Below are positions 9,357 to 17,640 of a stretch of 64,000 nt of DNA, one piece after another. Origin of the DNA: Nitrospira sp. ST-bin5 (GTDB lineage: Bacteria; Nitrospirota; Nitrospiria; Nitrospirales; Nitrospiraceae); NCBI GenBank assembly GCA_002083555.1, contig MSXN01000022.1, forward strand, positions 77,131 through 141,130, in the 5' to 3' direction. Positions within the stretch are counted from its first letter, which is position 1. Every line of letters starts with the position of its first letter. The notes beneath the pieces are model-generated. The model was not told where the DNA came from, ran no database searches, and worked only from the letters and a program-made list of their open reading frames with translations. The position numbers and the translations under genes are program-made.

Positions 9357-9929
9357 CTATCGGTCGGCCAGGGAGAGGGCAATCTGGATGCGGGGATGGG
9401 TTCGATCGACATCCTTATAGAGATGGGTTTCCACAATGCGATTATCATTGAGGCCGATCCCCTCGCAGAGGGCATCTTGGGCAATTTTGAGTCCGCCGTC
9501 GACATCGCGTCTGAGAGGCGAGGTGAAATAAAACCGAATGGAGAGGGCGAGAGGTTCCGATTGAAGCCGATGCATCAGCGCTCGTTTGTAGGGAGATTGA
9601 GACAAGGCCAGCCAGAGCTGCTGCCCGACATGCTGCTTATACGTTCGACCTGCCGAAGACAGGACCCGGCGGCCCTGAACCGTAGCGTACTGATGGTTGA
9701 TGCTGGGTGGAACCGGCAGCGTGATCGCGATGGATTCGGCCGTCACAACAGCAGAGGGCGCCGGGATATGAAGCGGCGCTCGGGGGCGGGCTTGTCGAAC
9801 CGTTGGGGGTAGATTGGCAACGGACAGCTGTTTCGAAGCTGGTTCGGCTTTGGAGGCCGGTCGATAGGAGACGACGCGAACGGGGACTTTTGAACGATGG
9901 GAACCTGTGTGACGTCGTCCGGCAGGCAT
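9357..9929 (-). CDS. RusA-family Holliday junction resolvase-like protein
   Basis: Predicted structure-specific endonuclease for four-way DNA junctions. After a basic, proline-rich N-terminal extension of about 65 residues not seen in typical RusA (about 120 residues), the core begins at ITLPVPPSINHQY. It carries the acidic/lysine cluster RRDVDGGLK near residues 139-147 and NDNRIVETHLYK near 160, matching RusA Asp70/Asp72/Lys76 and Asp91. The usual Asn of RDVDN is Gly here. It starts 10 bases after mraZ on the same strand. RusA is typically phage-borne, yet no phage genes surround it. Confidence 0.8.
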   Translation of the reverse strand: MPAGRRHTGSHRSKVPVRVVSYRPASKAEPASKQLSVANLPPTVRQARPRAPLHIPAPSAVVTAESIAITLPVPPSINHQYATVQGRRVLSSAGRTYKQHVGQQLWLALSQSPYKRALMHRLQSEPLALSIRFYFTSPLRRDVDGGLKIAQDALCEGIGLNDNRIVETHLYKDVDRTHPRIQIALSLADR

Positions 9930-9938
9930 GGAGCGAGC

Positions 9939-10379
9939 TTACAGCAGGTTCTGAATCTTCGACATGTTCTGTTCGTAGCGGTCTTCGGTGCGGGCAATGT
10001 AGCGGCGCCACTCGCTGGGATTCCAGACTTCCATCCGGTGATACATCCCGACCAGAATGATTTCGAGATCTTCATCCAACGGGATTTGTTTGCGTAAACG
10101 GCCTGGAATGAGGATGCGTCCGGTCTTGTCGATTTCCGACGTGCCTGCCTCGGACACGACAAAGTGCATGAAGAGGCGGCTTTGGTCTTCATCGAGCGTC
10201 GTCTTGGTTCGGTCGAGGACCTTCTCCCACTCCTTCAACGAATAGATGAGGAGGGATTGTTCCGGGCCCTTGAGGAAGGTGACGGCCTGGCCGTCGGCTT
10301 CAATCTGCTCGCGGATCGGGGAGGGGACGATGAAACGCCCCTTCTCGTCGACTTTGCAGAGATATTCGCCAGCGAACAT
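9939..10379 (-). CDS. mraZ: MraZ transcriptional regulator
   Basis: Ring-forming AbrB/SpoVT-type DNA-binding protein of 146 residues with two tandem domains. Each carries the family DxxxR motif, in DEKGRFIVPSPIR and DKTGRILIPGRLR. MraZ normally heads the division and cell wall (dcw) cluster and represses it through TGGG-type repeats upstream of its own gene. Here it is not followed by mraW/rsmH or ftsL but by the RusA-like gene, and preceded by a small excisionase-like gene. It is thus detached from dcw. The start at 10379 is supported by homology from MFAGEY. Confidence 0.95.
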   Translation of the reverse strand: MFAGEYLCKVDEKGRFIVPSPIREQIEADGQAVTFLKGPEQSLLIYSLKEWEKVLDRTKTTLDEDQSRLFMHFVVSEAGTSEIDKTGRILIPGRLRKQIPLDEDLEIILVGMYHRMEVWNPSEWRRYIARTEDRYEQNMSKIQNLL

Positions 10380-10393
10380 AGAGCGATCCTAGT

Positions 10394-10591
10394 TTATGAC
10401 GGGAGGGCGGTTCTGGTTCGGTCGCGGATCCACTGCTCCAGATCCGAACGAACGAATCGCCATTCTTTCCCAAGCTTGAAGGCTGGAATCTGTCTGTTCT
10501 GTATATAGCGATAGAGGGTGCGGGTCGTAATCTTCAGGTACAGACACGTCTCCGACACCGTCATCAATTCGCTCTTCGGGGCTGTCCCCAT
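10394..10591 (-). CDS. Small excisionase/MerR-like helix-turn-helix protein
   Basis: A 65-residue DNA-binding protein of the excisionase-family HTH type. The segment LMTVSETCLYLKITTRTLYRYIQ is the helix-turn-helix, and IPAFKLGKEWRFVRSDLEQWI is the wing typical of AlpA/Xis/BldC-like proteins. The ATG at 10591 is preceded by AGGTGGGA. A second in-frame ATG begins at residue 10. It lies 14 bases upstream of mraZ and behind a good promoter, so it is probably the first gene of a three-gene operon. No integrase is nearby, so a transcriptional role is more likely than excision. Confidence 0.85.
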   Translation of the reverse strand: MGTAPKSELMTVSETCLYLKITTRTLYRYIQNRQIPAFKLGKEWRFVRSDLEQWIRDRTRTALPS

Positions 10592-10647
10592 CGTCCCACC
10601 TGTTCTGAGAGGGCCTGTTTCTCATAAGACTCCAAAAGATAAGGCCC

Positions 10648-10675
10648 ATTTTAGAGAGTGAGGGCGGATTGTCAA
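10648..10675 (-). promoter_or_regulatory. Sigma-70 promoter for the HTH-mraZ-rusA operon
   Basis: On the minus strand a perfect TTGACA (10670-10675) and TAAAAT (10648-10653) are 16 bases apart, about 57 bases upstream of the HTH start. Just upstream, TGACA and TGTCA (10687-10701) form a short inverted repeat overlapping the fmdB stop, a possible operator. Confidence 0.6.
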
Positions 10676-10698
10676 GTAAAAATACATGACAATGCCTG

Positions 10699-11043
10699 TC
10701 ATAGACTGTCAGTGCTACCGTCATCGGAGGCTCCGCTATCGGCTGAATCCATCATGGCCTCGACATCCTGTTCGGCGTCCTCACCCATCTCGTCTCCCAT
10801 GTGTTTCATGAAGCGGGACACTGACTCCGGATCATTCTCATCCAGTCCGTCGAAGTTGTCTGGACCTGAAAGGGATTCAAGCCGGGCTTCCTCGGACTTT
10901 GGGGCGGAGAATCGGGAGAGAAGGCGGTCCACAGACTGGCTTCCGCAGTGTTTGCAGGCCGGCGCGGCTGAACTGGCCAGGCTCAACACCAGCAAGGTGC
11001 TTCGTTTGCGGCAATCGCGGCAAAAGTACTCATAGATCGGCAT
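10699..11043 (-). CDS. FmdB-family zinc ribbon protein
   Basis: A 114-residue protein starting with MPIYEYFCRDCRKR and a second CxxC in ACKHCGS, the FmdB/CxxC-CxxC regulatory-type zinc ribbon. The remainder is acidic and low in complexity, with an Asp/Glu/Ser-rich tail, probably disordered. It begins 2 bases after comF with AAAGGGA overlapping the comF end, so the two are co-transcribed. The family's role is poorly defined (named after a putative regulator of formamidase). Confidence 0.85.
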   Translation of the reverse strand: MPIYEYFCRDCRKRSTLLVLSLASSAAPACKHCGSQSVDRLLSRFSAPKSEEARLESLSGPDNFDGLDENDPESVSRFMKHMGDEMGEDAEQDVEAMMDSADSGASDDGSTDSL

Positions 11044-11045
11044 GG

Positions 11046-11861
11046 CTATCCCTTTAAGACTCCCAGTAGACCGGTGGCACGTTGGGCCAGAATTCGATCA
11101 GGCACGACACTCGATTCGATCGTTCGTGCCAGTGTGAGGACGAAGACGGCGTCTGCTCCGGCCTTTCGAAGTACCTTGGCACATTCGTTTGTCGTCGTGC
11201 CAGTCGTAAAGACGTCATCGATCAGCAGGATACGTTTCTGAGCAATCGACTCCGGTCGGCGGACCGCAAAGGCCCGGCGAAGATTCTTCATCCGTTCTTT
11301 TCGCGACAACGTGCTTTGGGGTTCTGATGGAACGATTCGAACGAGATTGGTGAACGAAAGAGGGAGATGCAGGTGTGTGGCCACCTGATCGGCAAGCAGC
11401 AGCGATTGATTGAATTCACGCTCTCTCAAACGGGTGGGATGCAACGGGACCGGGATGACGAGGTCTGCATCCAACGAGGCAGGGATGGCGGCGATCATTA
11501 AGCGTCCCAGCGGCTTGGCCAGAGAGACTTTCCCTCTGTATTTGAACAGGCAAATAGCGTCTTGCAGGGGCGGCAGATAGGGATACAGGGTCCAGGCTTT
11601 CACATAGGCGGGTGGGCGAACCGTGCAGTGGTGGCAGCGATGGGTGGGGCTGTAGGTGAGTGCGACGGGCGAGGGGAGCGGACGATCGCATTGCGAGCAG
11701 CGAGCCAGCCTGAGCGGAGCGACGGTGTCCCAGCAGTTCGTGCAAAACAGCGGGACGGGATCGGTCGTGAGCGGCACTCCACAGGCGGCACAGTCAGCCG
11801 GCAGAATAAATCTGACGGCGTGCCGTATCAGGCCAGGCAGTTTCTGAGGCCACGATTCCAT
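11046..11861 (-). CDS. comF: ComF family phosphoribosyltransferase-like protein
   Basis: Cytoplasmic protein of the ComF/GntX family, linked to DNA uptake and handling of imported DNA in competent bacteria. The N-terminal double zinc finger is visible as CAAC, CTNC, CSQC and CHHC pairs (residues about 24-82). The phosphoribosyltransferase fold follows, with the PRPP-binding motif ILLIDDVFTTGTT near residue 207. The 271-residue length is slightly above the family norm. It is the first gene of comF-fmdB. Confidence 0.92.
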   Translation of the reverse strand: MESWPQKLPGLIRHAVRFILPADCAACGVPLTTDPVPLFCTNCWDTVAPLRLARCSQCDRPLPSPVALTYSPTHRCHHCTVRPPAYVKAWTLYPYLPPLQDAICLFKYRGKVSLAKPLGRLMIAAIPASLDADLVIPVPLHPTRLREREFNQSLLLADQVATHLHLPLSFTNLVRIVPSEPQSTLSRKERMKNLRRAFAVRRPESIAQKRILLIDDVFTTGTTTNECAKVLRKAGADAVFVLTLARTIESSVVPDRILAQRATGLLGVLKG

Positions 11862-12006
11862 CTTGCGCCACTCTCAGGCAGGGAGAGATGCGGCTGGTTG
11901 TAGGATAGGAACGGGCGCCTGTCAAGGTTGTGGGGTTCTAAATGGTTGTGTTATACGAGGACGATCGTTCTACAAGGCATTGCAGAATCTGAGGTGTCTC
12001 GCAGGC

Positions 12007-12705
12007 ATGGTGAAGCTGGCCCGGTTATCCAAGACCTATGAGCGTGGCGAGGCTGTGGTGGCGGCGCTGCATGAGGTGAGTCTCGATGTCGGACGCGGCG
12101 AGTTCTGCGCATTTGTCGGGCCCAGCGGTTGCGGGAAGAGTACGTTGCTGAATCTGGCCGGCGGGCTCGATCGGCCTTCGTCCGGAGAGCTCTATCTCGA
12201 CGGGCGGGCGACTACCACATTTACCAGTCACGATTGGACGGTGGCGCGGCGGGAATTGATCGGCATCGTGTTCCAAGCGTTTCACTTGGTTCCAGGGCTG
12301 ACGGCTTTGGAGAATGTCGCGCTGCCATTGATGTTGCGCGGAGACGGCGGCCGGTCAGTCGCACAGCGGGTCGAGGAAGTGCTGGAGCTGGTCCGTATGG
12401 GGCATCGGAAGCATCATCGTCCCGGAGAATTGTCGGGCGGCGAGCAACAACGGATCGCGATCGCCCGGGCGCTCGCGCATCGGCCGAAATTGCTTCTGGC
12501 TGACGAACCGACCGGTAATCTCGACTCCCATCAGGGGGCAGAGATCATGACGTTGATTCGATCGCTGACGAAAGCAGGCGACGTCACGGTCTTGCTGGTG
12601 ACGCATAGCCAGACTGCCGCGCAATGTGCCGACTATATCTGGACGATGCAGGACGGGCGGCTCGTCTCGCGCACAGCATCGACGGCTTTAACGGGGGTAG
12701 CATGA
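12007..12705 (+). CDS. ABC transporter ATP-binding protein (LolD-like)
   Basis: ATPase of the lipoprotein-release/MacB type, 232 residues. Walker A is GPSGCGKST (about 39-47), the Q-loop lies in IVFQAFHLVPG, the signature is LSGGEQQRIAIARALA and Walker B is LLLADEPTGNLD. The frame is open back to 11863, but homology starts at MVKLARLSKTY (ATG 12007). Its stop overlaps the pyrD start as ATGA. The permease it probably serves is the 870-residue FtsX-type protein at 14071, separated from it by pyrD and a regulator. Confidence 0.92.
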   Translation: MVKLARLSKTYERGEAVVAALHEVSLDVGRGEFCAFVGPSGCGKSTLLNLAGGLDRPSSGELYLDGRATTTFTSHDWTVARRELIGIVFQAFHLVPGLTALENVALPLMLRGDGGRSVAQRVEEVLELVRMGHRKHHRPGELSGGEQQRIAIARALAHRPKLLLADEPTGNLDSHQGAEIMTLIRSLTKAGDVTVLLVTHSQTAAQCADYIWTMQDGRLVSRTASTALTGVA

Positions 12706-13631
12706 CCGATCTCTCGACGACGATTGCAGGGGTGAAGTTTCCCAGCTGTTTCATGAACGCGGCCGGCGCGCTCTGTGTCACGCGGGACGAACTGGTGGCG
12801 CTGGGCACATCGCGCGCAGGGGCGATTGTCACCAAGTCTATGACCGTCGAAGCGCGTCAGGGGAATCCGGAGCCCCGGTACTACGGCTTTCCGGGCGGCT
12901 CGATCAATTCGATGGGGTTGCCCAATCTCGGCTATCGGGCCTATGCCGAACTCATTCCCGAGTTGAAACAGTTCGGCAAGCCGGTCATTGCGAGCGTGGC
13001 GGGGCTGTGCGAAGACGATTTTCCGACGATCGCGGCCGCCATCAATGCAGCGAAGCCCGACTTGATCGAAGTGAATCTCTCCTGCCCGAATATTCCCGGC
13101 AAGCCGCAGATCGGCTATGACCCGGAAGCGTCCGAGCGTCTGCTCAAGCGGGTACGGAAGGTTATCACCGTCCCGATGGGTGTGAAGCTGCCGCCCTATT
13201 TCGATCCGGCGCACCATGAGGTGATGGGGAAGGTGATCGGCCGGTGCGAGGTCGACTTTCTCAACATGATTAACTCGGTCGGTAACGGCCTCGTGGTCGA
13301 TCCGGAGCGTGAAGAAGTCGTCATCAAGCCAAAGGGCGGATTCGGCGGGCTCGGCGGCACGATCATCAAGGCCGTGGCGCTCGCGAATGTGCGGGCCTTC
13401 TACAAAATCTTCCAGGGAAAGATTCCCATCATCGGCACCGGCGGCGTCATGAACGGCGTCGATGCCTTCGAGCACGTCCTCTGCGGAGCGTCGGCGGTGC
13501 AGGTCGGCACGGTTCTGGTTGAAGAGGGGCTTGGCGCCTTCGGACGGCTGGAGACGGAACTGGCCGCGCAGCTGAAGAAGAAGGGCTACGGATCAGTGAC
13601 GGAATGTCGGGGGAAGGTGAAAGAGCTGTGA
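12702..13631 (+). CDS. pyrD: Dihydroorotate dehydrogenase, class 1A type
   Basis: FMN enzyme of pyrimidine synthesis that oxidises dihydroorotate to orotate. The 309-residue sequence follows the class 1A (fumarate-linked, cytosolic) form. It has SINSMGLPNLG, the active-site NLSCPNIPGKPQ with catalytic Cys128, GVKLPPYFD, IKPKGGFGGLGG and IIGTGGVMNGVDAFEHVLCGA. It lacks the N-terminal membrane extension of class 2 enzymes, and no pyrK-like partner (class 1B) is adjacent. Start chosen at ATG 12702, coupled by ATGA to the ABC ATPase. A class 1A enzyme is unexpected in a Gram-negative aerobe. Confidence 0.92.
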   Translation: MTDLSTTIAGVKFPSCFMNAAGALCVTRDELVALGTSRAGAIVTKSMTVEARQGNPEPRYYGFPGGSINSMGLPNLGYRAYAELIPELKQFGKPVIASVAGLCEDDFPTIAAAINAAKPDLIEVNLSCPNIPGKPQIGYDPEASERLLKRVRKVITVPMGVKLPPYFDPAHHEVMGKVIGRCEVDFLNMINSVGNGLVVDPEREEVVIKPKGGFGGLGGTIIKAVALANVRAFYKIFQGKIPIIGTGGVMNGVDAFEHVLCGASAVQVGTVLVEEGLGAFGRLETELAAQLKKKGYGSVTECRGKVKEL

Positions 13632-13633
13632 CG

Positions 13634-13903
13634 CTATTTCAGGCCGAAATTGCGTGGCAGTAATCCTTGCTGAAGGCCTTGGCGAAGCAACTGCGCCACG
13701 TTCCTGACATTCAGCCGCCGCATCAGATTGAAGCGATGCACCTCGACGGTGCGGATGCTGATCGCCAGTGTTTCCGCAATTTCCCGATTCGTATGGCCGA
13801 GGGCGACCATCTTCAGGATTTCCCGTTGCCGGGGGGTAATGGAGAACTCGGCCTTCGGGCTCCGGTCTATCTGAAGTGCGTTGTTCCCGCGACTACGTGC
13901 CAT
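13634..13903 (-). CDS. Stand-alone LuxR/GerE-type DNA-binding protein
   Basis: An 89-residue protein that is essentially a single LuxR-type helix-turn-helix: ITPRQREILKMVALGHTNREIAETL followed by the recognition helix segment SIRTVEVHRFNLMRRLNV. No receiver or sensory domain is present, so like GerE it would act without phosphorylation, or through a partner. It is convergent with pyrD (2-base gap) and divergent from the FtsX-type permease at 14071, whose expression it might control (inference). Confidence 0.88.
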   Translation of the reverse strand: MARSRGNNALQIDRSPKAEFSITPRQREILKMVALGHTNREIAETLAISIRTVEVHRFNLMRRLNVRNVAQLLRQGLQQGLLPRNFGLK

Positions 13904-14070
13904 GTGTGACTCCCGATCAAATGTTCCTCGTCAATCTAGCAAAGGGTCGGCGACCTGTAAACGAAACGACCAATCTGTGCAGCCGGTAAATCCTTCGTGC
14001 GTGCAGGTGTTTCCCATCACCGTGGTTCTACGTAAGTGCCAACAGCAATCGGATCTCTAGGAGCCGCACA

Positions 14071-16683
14071 ATGGCCTGGTTGAAAGTCGTCGCGCTCCTC
14101 CTCTGGTCTCATATGACTCAGCGGCCGTTTCGCACCGGCCTCACTATTGTGGGCGTGGCGCTTGGTGTGGCAGCGTCGGTGGCGGTGCGGACCGCGAATA
14201 TGGAGGTGTTGCATTCATTCGAACAGGTGGTTCTCACCGTCGCCGGTCCGACCACCTTGGAAGTGTCCGGCGGGGACTTCGGGCTGGATGAGCAACTGAT
14301 CACGACGGTGCGGGAAGTCCCGGGCCTGATGTCTGTGTCACCGGTGATTGTGCAGACGGCGGTGCGGCTCGATGCCGGACGTCCGGCTGGAGCGCTGCAA
14401 GTGATCGGATTGGATCTGCTGGCGGAATTCGACTCTCGTGGATTTCGGGTGGCGCAGGGGGAAACCGACAACCCGCTTGCTGACTTACTAAGGGCCGACA
14501 GCCTGTACCTTGGGAGAAAGTTGGCGGCTGAGTGGCGCCTTGAGCGGGGGAGTACGGTCCAGCTTCAAGTCGGGCCTCGGCAGGTGCAAGCGCGGATTGC
14601 GGGCGTGATTCAGGACCGGTCAGACCGGGTCTCATCCTGGGATCATGTGGCGATCATGGACATTGCTGCTGCCCAAGTTCTGTTCGGCATGGTCGGGAAG
14701 CTGGATCGGATCGATCTGGTCACAAGCCCTGAGATCGAGATCGAAACAGCAGCACAGGCCGTGCGCGCGGTTGTGCCGCCGCATGTGACGGTCGAGCGGC
14801 CGGCGAGCCGGACGCGTCAGGTCGAGCAGATGGTGCGGGCCTTCCGATTGAACCTCACGGTCTTGAGCTGGGTTGGGCTACTGGTCGGTATGTTTCTCAT
14901 CTATAACACCATGGCCTTCGCTGTGGCGCAACGCCGGCGTGAGATCGGCATCTACCGCGCGATCGGCATGACGGAGTCGCGTGTGGCCTGGCTGTTTCTC
15001 GCTGAGGCGGTCATATTCGGGCTGCTGGGCGGGATCGTCGGGAGCGTGGGGGGGATTCTGCTGGCGCAAAAACTTGTCACCCTCGTCAGCCGCACGATTT
15101 CGGATCTCTATACCCCGGTGAGTCAGGGGACCGCATCCTGGTTCGACGTAGCCGAACTCTGGCAGGCTTCCGCTGAAGGGATCCTGATCGGTTGTCTTGT
15201 CTCCATGATCGGAGCGATCGGGCCGAGCCTGGACGCCAGCCGTACTGCGACCGTGCGGGCGTTGGCTCCCGGTGATTACGAGAGCAGCCGGCAGGTACGC
15301 GTGGGGGGCTTGGCCTGGGGAGGACTCGGATTGCTTCTGATCGCCGGGGGGCTGGCGCTGGCCGGACCAGTGGGGGGCGTGCCGATTCTGGGCTATCTGG
15401 CCACATTTTGTTTATTGGCTGGCCTGTCCTGCCTTGCCCCGCTCTGTATCACTGGTTGGAAGAAACGGGCGTTGCAGGGGGAGCAGGTTGCCGGTATTCA
15501 GGGTGCGATGCGAGAGATCGCCGTGGAGCATGCGGCCAGAAACCCGGGCCGGAACAGCGTCACGGTCTCGGCGCTGATGGTGGGCCTGGCCATCATGATC
15601 GGCGTGCTGATCATGGTGCGCAGCTTCCGCCACACCGTCGAACTCTGGATCAACGAAACCGTGATCGCCGACATCGTCGTCGCGCCGTCGACCTGGTTGC
15701 GGGAGGCGAATAGCGGGAGTGGCGCGAAGAGTCTGCCTCCCGGTTGGCAAACAGTGCTGGCTGCAATCCCCGGTGTGGCAGAGGTGGATACCTATCGGGA
15801 TGTGCGGGTGGAGGTAAAGGGGCAGCGTGTGGCGATTGTTTCACGCGATCTGCGGCTCCATGCCAGACGCAGCCAGTATCTTGTCCGGGAGGGGAATTCC
15901 ACCGACCTGTTGAACCAGGCCGTCGACAGCGGCGGCATCATTGTGTCCGAGGTGCTGGCGAACCGGCTCGGTGTTCGCGAAGGTCACTCGCTGGAGATCA
16001 TGACGCCGCAAGGAGCGCGATCGTTTCCGGTGGTGGCGGTGTTCTACGACTATGCGACCGACGGCGGGAAACTGGTCATGGATCGCGGGCTGTATCAATC
16101 ACTTTGGCAGGATACGCTTGTGACGGTCTTTCCCCTCTACCTTCAGCCAGGAGCAAGCACGGAGCAGGTCCGGCAGGCGATCGACGGCGCGTTGCAGCAG
16201 GCGCAGGACCGGACATTGCCACCGCTCATCATCAGCAATGGCGAGCTACGGAAAGAAATCCTCGACATCTTCGACCGGACGTTCCTGTTGACCTACGTCC
16301 TCGAAGCGATTGCGGTGATTATCGCCATGCTTGGCATCGTGAACACGCTGGTGACCTCGGTGCTGGAACGGCGTAGAGAGTTTGCCACGCTCCGTGCGAT
16401 CGGTGGCAGTGAGGGACAAATCAGGCAGTTGGTGTTGTGGGAAGCGGCCTATCTGGGGGTGGTCGGTATCGCGCTGGGACTTGTCGGCGGAGGGTTGCTG
16501 TCCCTCCTGCTCATCAAAGTGATCAACAAACAGTCATTCGGCTGGACGATTCAGATGATCCTGCCATTCGGTGCCCTCGCCCAAGCAGTGGGTCTAGCAG
16601 CAGCAGCGACGCTAGTCGCCGGTTACTTCCCCGCCCGCTGGGCAGCAAGACAGCCGGTGGTGGAGGGGTTAAGAGAGGAATAG
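14071..16683 (+). CDS. Large FtsX-type ABC transporter permease
   Basis: An 870-residue inner-membrane protein with two FtsX modules. The N-terminal helix (about 18-40, FRTGLTIVGVALGVAASVAV) is followed by a periplasmic domain and the first FtsX block (about 265-400, with RRREIGIYRAIGMTESRV). A second pair of central helices precedes another periplasmic domain (about 510-735) and a second FtsX block (about 745-865, RRREFATLRAIGGSEGQI). This doubled layout matches the YbbP/LolC-E-like exporters that pair with LolD-like ATPases, here probably the one at 12007. The substrate is unknown; lipid or lipoprotein handling is the family precedent. Confidence 0.9.
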   Translation: MAWLKVVALLLWSHMTQRPFRTGLTIVGVALGVAASVAVRTANMEVLHSFEQVVLTVAGPTTLEVSGGDFGLDEQLITTVREVPGLMSVSPVIVQTAVRLDAGRPAGALQVIGLDLLAEFDSRGFRVAQGETDNPLADLLRADSLYLGRKLAAEWRLERGSTVQLQVGPRQVQARIAGVIQDRSDRVSSWDHVAIMDIAAAQVLFGMVGKLDRIDLVTSPEIEIETAAQAVRAVVPPHVTVERPASRTRQVEQMVRAFRLNLTVLSWVGLLVGMFLIYNTMAFAVAQRRREIGIYRAIGMTESRVAWLFLAEAVIFGLLGGIVGSVGGILLAQKLVTLVSRTISDLYTPVSQGTASWFDVAELWQASAEGILIGCLVSMIGAIGPSLDASRTATVRALAPGDYESSRQVRVGGLAWGGLGLLLIAGGLALAGPVGGVPILGYLATFCLLAGLSCLAPLCITGWKKRALQGEQVAGIQGAMREIAVEHAARNPGRNSVTVSALMVGLAIMIGVLIMVRSFRHTVELWINETVIADIVVAPSTWLREANSGSGAKSLPPGWQTVLAAIPGVAEVDTYRDVRVEVKGQRVAIVSRDLRLHARRSQYLVREGNSTDLLNQAVDSGGIIVSEVLANRLGVREGHSLEIMTPQGARSFPVVAVFYDYATDGGKLVMDRGLYQSLWQDTLVTVFPLYLQPGASTEQVRQAIDGALQQAQDRTLPPLIISNGELRKEILDIFDRTFLLTYVLEAIAVIIAMLGIVNTLVTSVLERRREFATLRAIGGSEGQIRQLVLWEAAYLGVVGIALGLVGGGLLSLLLIKVINKQSFGWTIQMILPFGALAQAVGLAAAATLVAGYFPARWAARQPVVEGLREE

Positions 16684-16736
16684 TGGAGTGGGTCATAGCA
16701 ATTGAATAGATTAGTCAGAGCGTGATTCTTCCTAAG

Positions 16737-17576
16737 CTAGCATCGAGATTCTCCCAGAGTGCATTGTGGCAAGAATGGGGAATCTATAATTGGGACATTT
16801 CTAAATTCTAGGAATTCGCATGGAGGCTCATGAAGGTAACTGTTGGTGGTTTTCCAGGATTGATCGCCCTTGATAGCTTTGTTTAATTCATGGCAGAACG
16901 ATTCTGAGTCTGAGTCAGTGGTAGATTCTACTAGTTCCCACTCGCTTTCTTGCCGCTCGGTCAGGTGATAAATGCGGTTAACATTGCAGAGACCTGTTGG
17001 CTTCGGATGACTTTCCCATCGGGTGGGGGAGATCTTCACGAAGCGGAGAGAGTATTGTTGAGCTGTGACTTTGCAGACTTGCTTCTCGAATCCCGCAATC
17101 GTCTTGTAAGCTTTGGTAGGGTCCTTTGATGCATAGGCGGACTCCAGATCTATCAGAAACTGTCTTCGTTTGGGCCCTATGGCAGGATCTTTCATCATCT
17201 CCAAGATGTTGACTCTGGCTCTATTGAAAAGGTCAGCGTTCCATTCAGGGTTTTGCTGTGCCATTTCAATTCCCCGCTGAGTGGCTGTTTCAATCTCTTG
17301 TATGTTTGGTGGGGCGATCTGAAGCAGCGACAAAGAGCCGTCTATGGTTTCAGGGCTTACCGGCGTACAACTGAGAGTAATTCGCTCGCTAGAGTTAGTG
17401 CTGTAAAGACTGAATTCTCTAGGTGGGTATTGAATTCCCGGGGGCGCCGCTTCTCCGGAGGAAGCATAGAGTGTCGTGATGAAAAGTAATAGGATGGTGA
17501 CGATTTGACCTGAGCGCAATGCTCTTAATACGGGATGCAATGCCATATGATCAGCAGGAGTTGGCAACCCATTCAT
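16737..17576 (-). CDS. Unrecognised secreted protein in AT-richer DNA
   Basis: A 279-residue protein I do not recognise. A hydrophobic segment (GQIVTILLLFITTLYASSGEAA, starting near residue 23) acts as a signal peptide. The mature part has about eight cysteines and no repeated motif. Start is uncertain between ATG 17576 and ATG 17546; neither has a clear ribosome site. The gene and its flanks are visibly poorer in G+C than neighbours and use codons such as ATT, TTT and AAT more often, suggesting recent acquisition. It sits between the FtsX-type permease and bioB without operon links. Confidence 0.7.
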   Translation of the reverse strand: MNGLPTPADHMALHPVLRALRSGQIVTILLLFITTLYASSGEAAPPGIQYPPREFSLYSTNSSERITLSCTPVSPETIDGSLSLLQIAPPNIQEIETATQRGIEMAQQNPEWNADLFNRARVNILEMMKDPAIGPKRRQFLIDLESAYASKDPTKAYKTIAGFEKQVCKVTAQQYSLRFVKISPTRWESHPKPTGLCNVNRIYHLTERQESEWELVESTTDSDSESFCHELNKAIKGDQSWKTTNSYLHEPPCEFLEFRNVPIIDSPFLPQCTLGESRC

Positions 17577-17640
17577 ACGGGGCTTTCATTGCAGCTGGTG
17601 TCCTGCAATGGCAGTAGGGCAAAGAATAGTCGAAATCCGC

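Noticed and set aside
10560..10600. Possible MraZ binding repeats (TGGG copies) near the HTH start
   Set aside because: Only two clear TGGG copies (TGGGACGATGGG) are present with four-base separation, not the regular repeat expected of MraZ boxes.
11863..12006. N-terminal extension of the LolD-like ATPase
   Set aside because: The extension has no homology, is Cys/Gly-rich and has no start signal; the family begins at MVKLARL (12007).
12633..13475. 280-codon open frame antisense to pyrD
   Set aside because: It is the mirror frame of pyrD, with His/Asp/Arg-rich nonsense composition.
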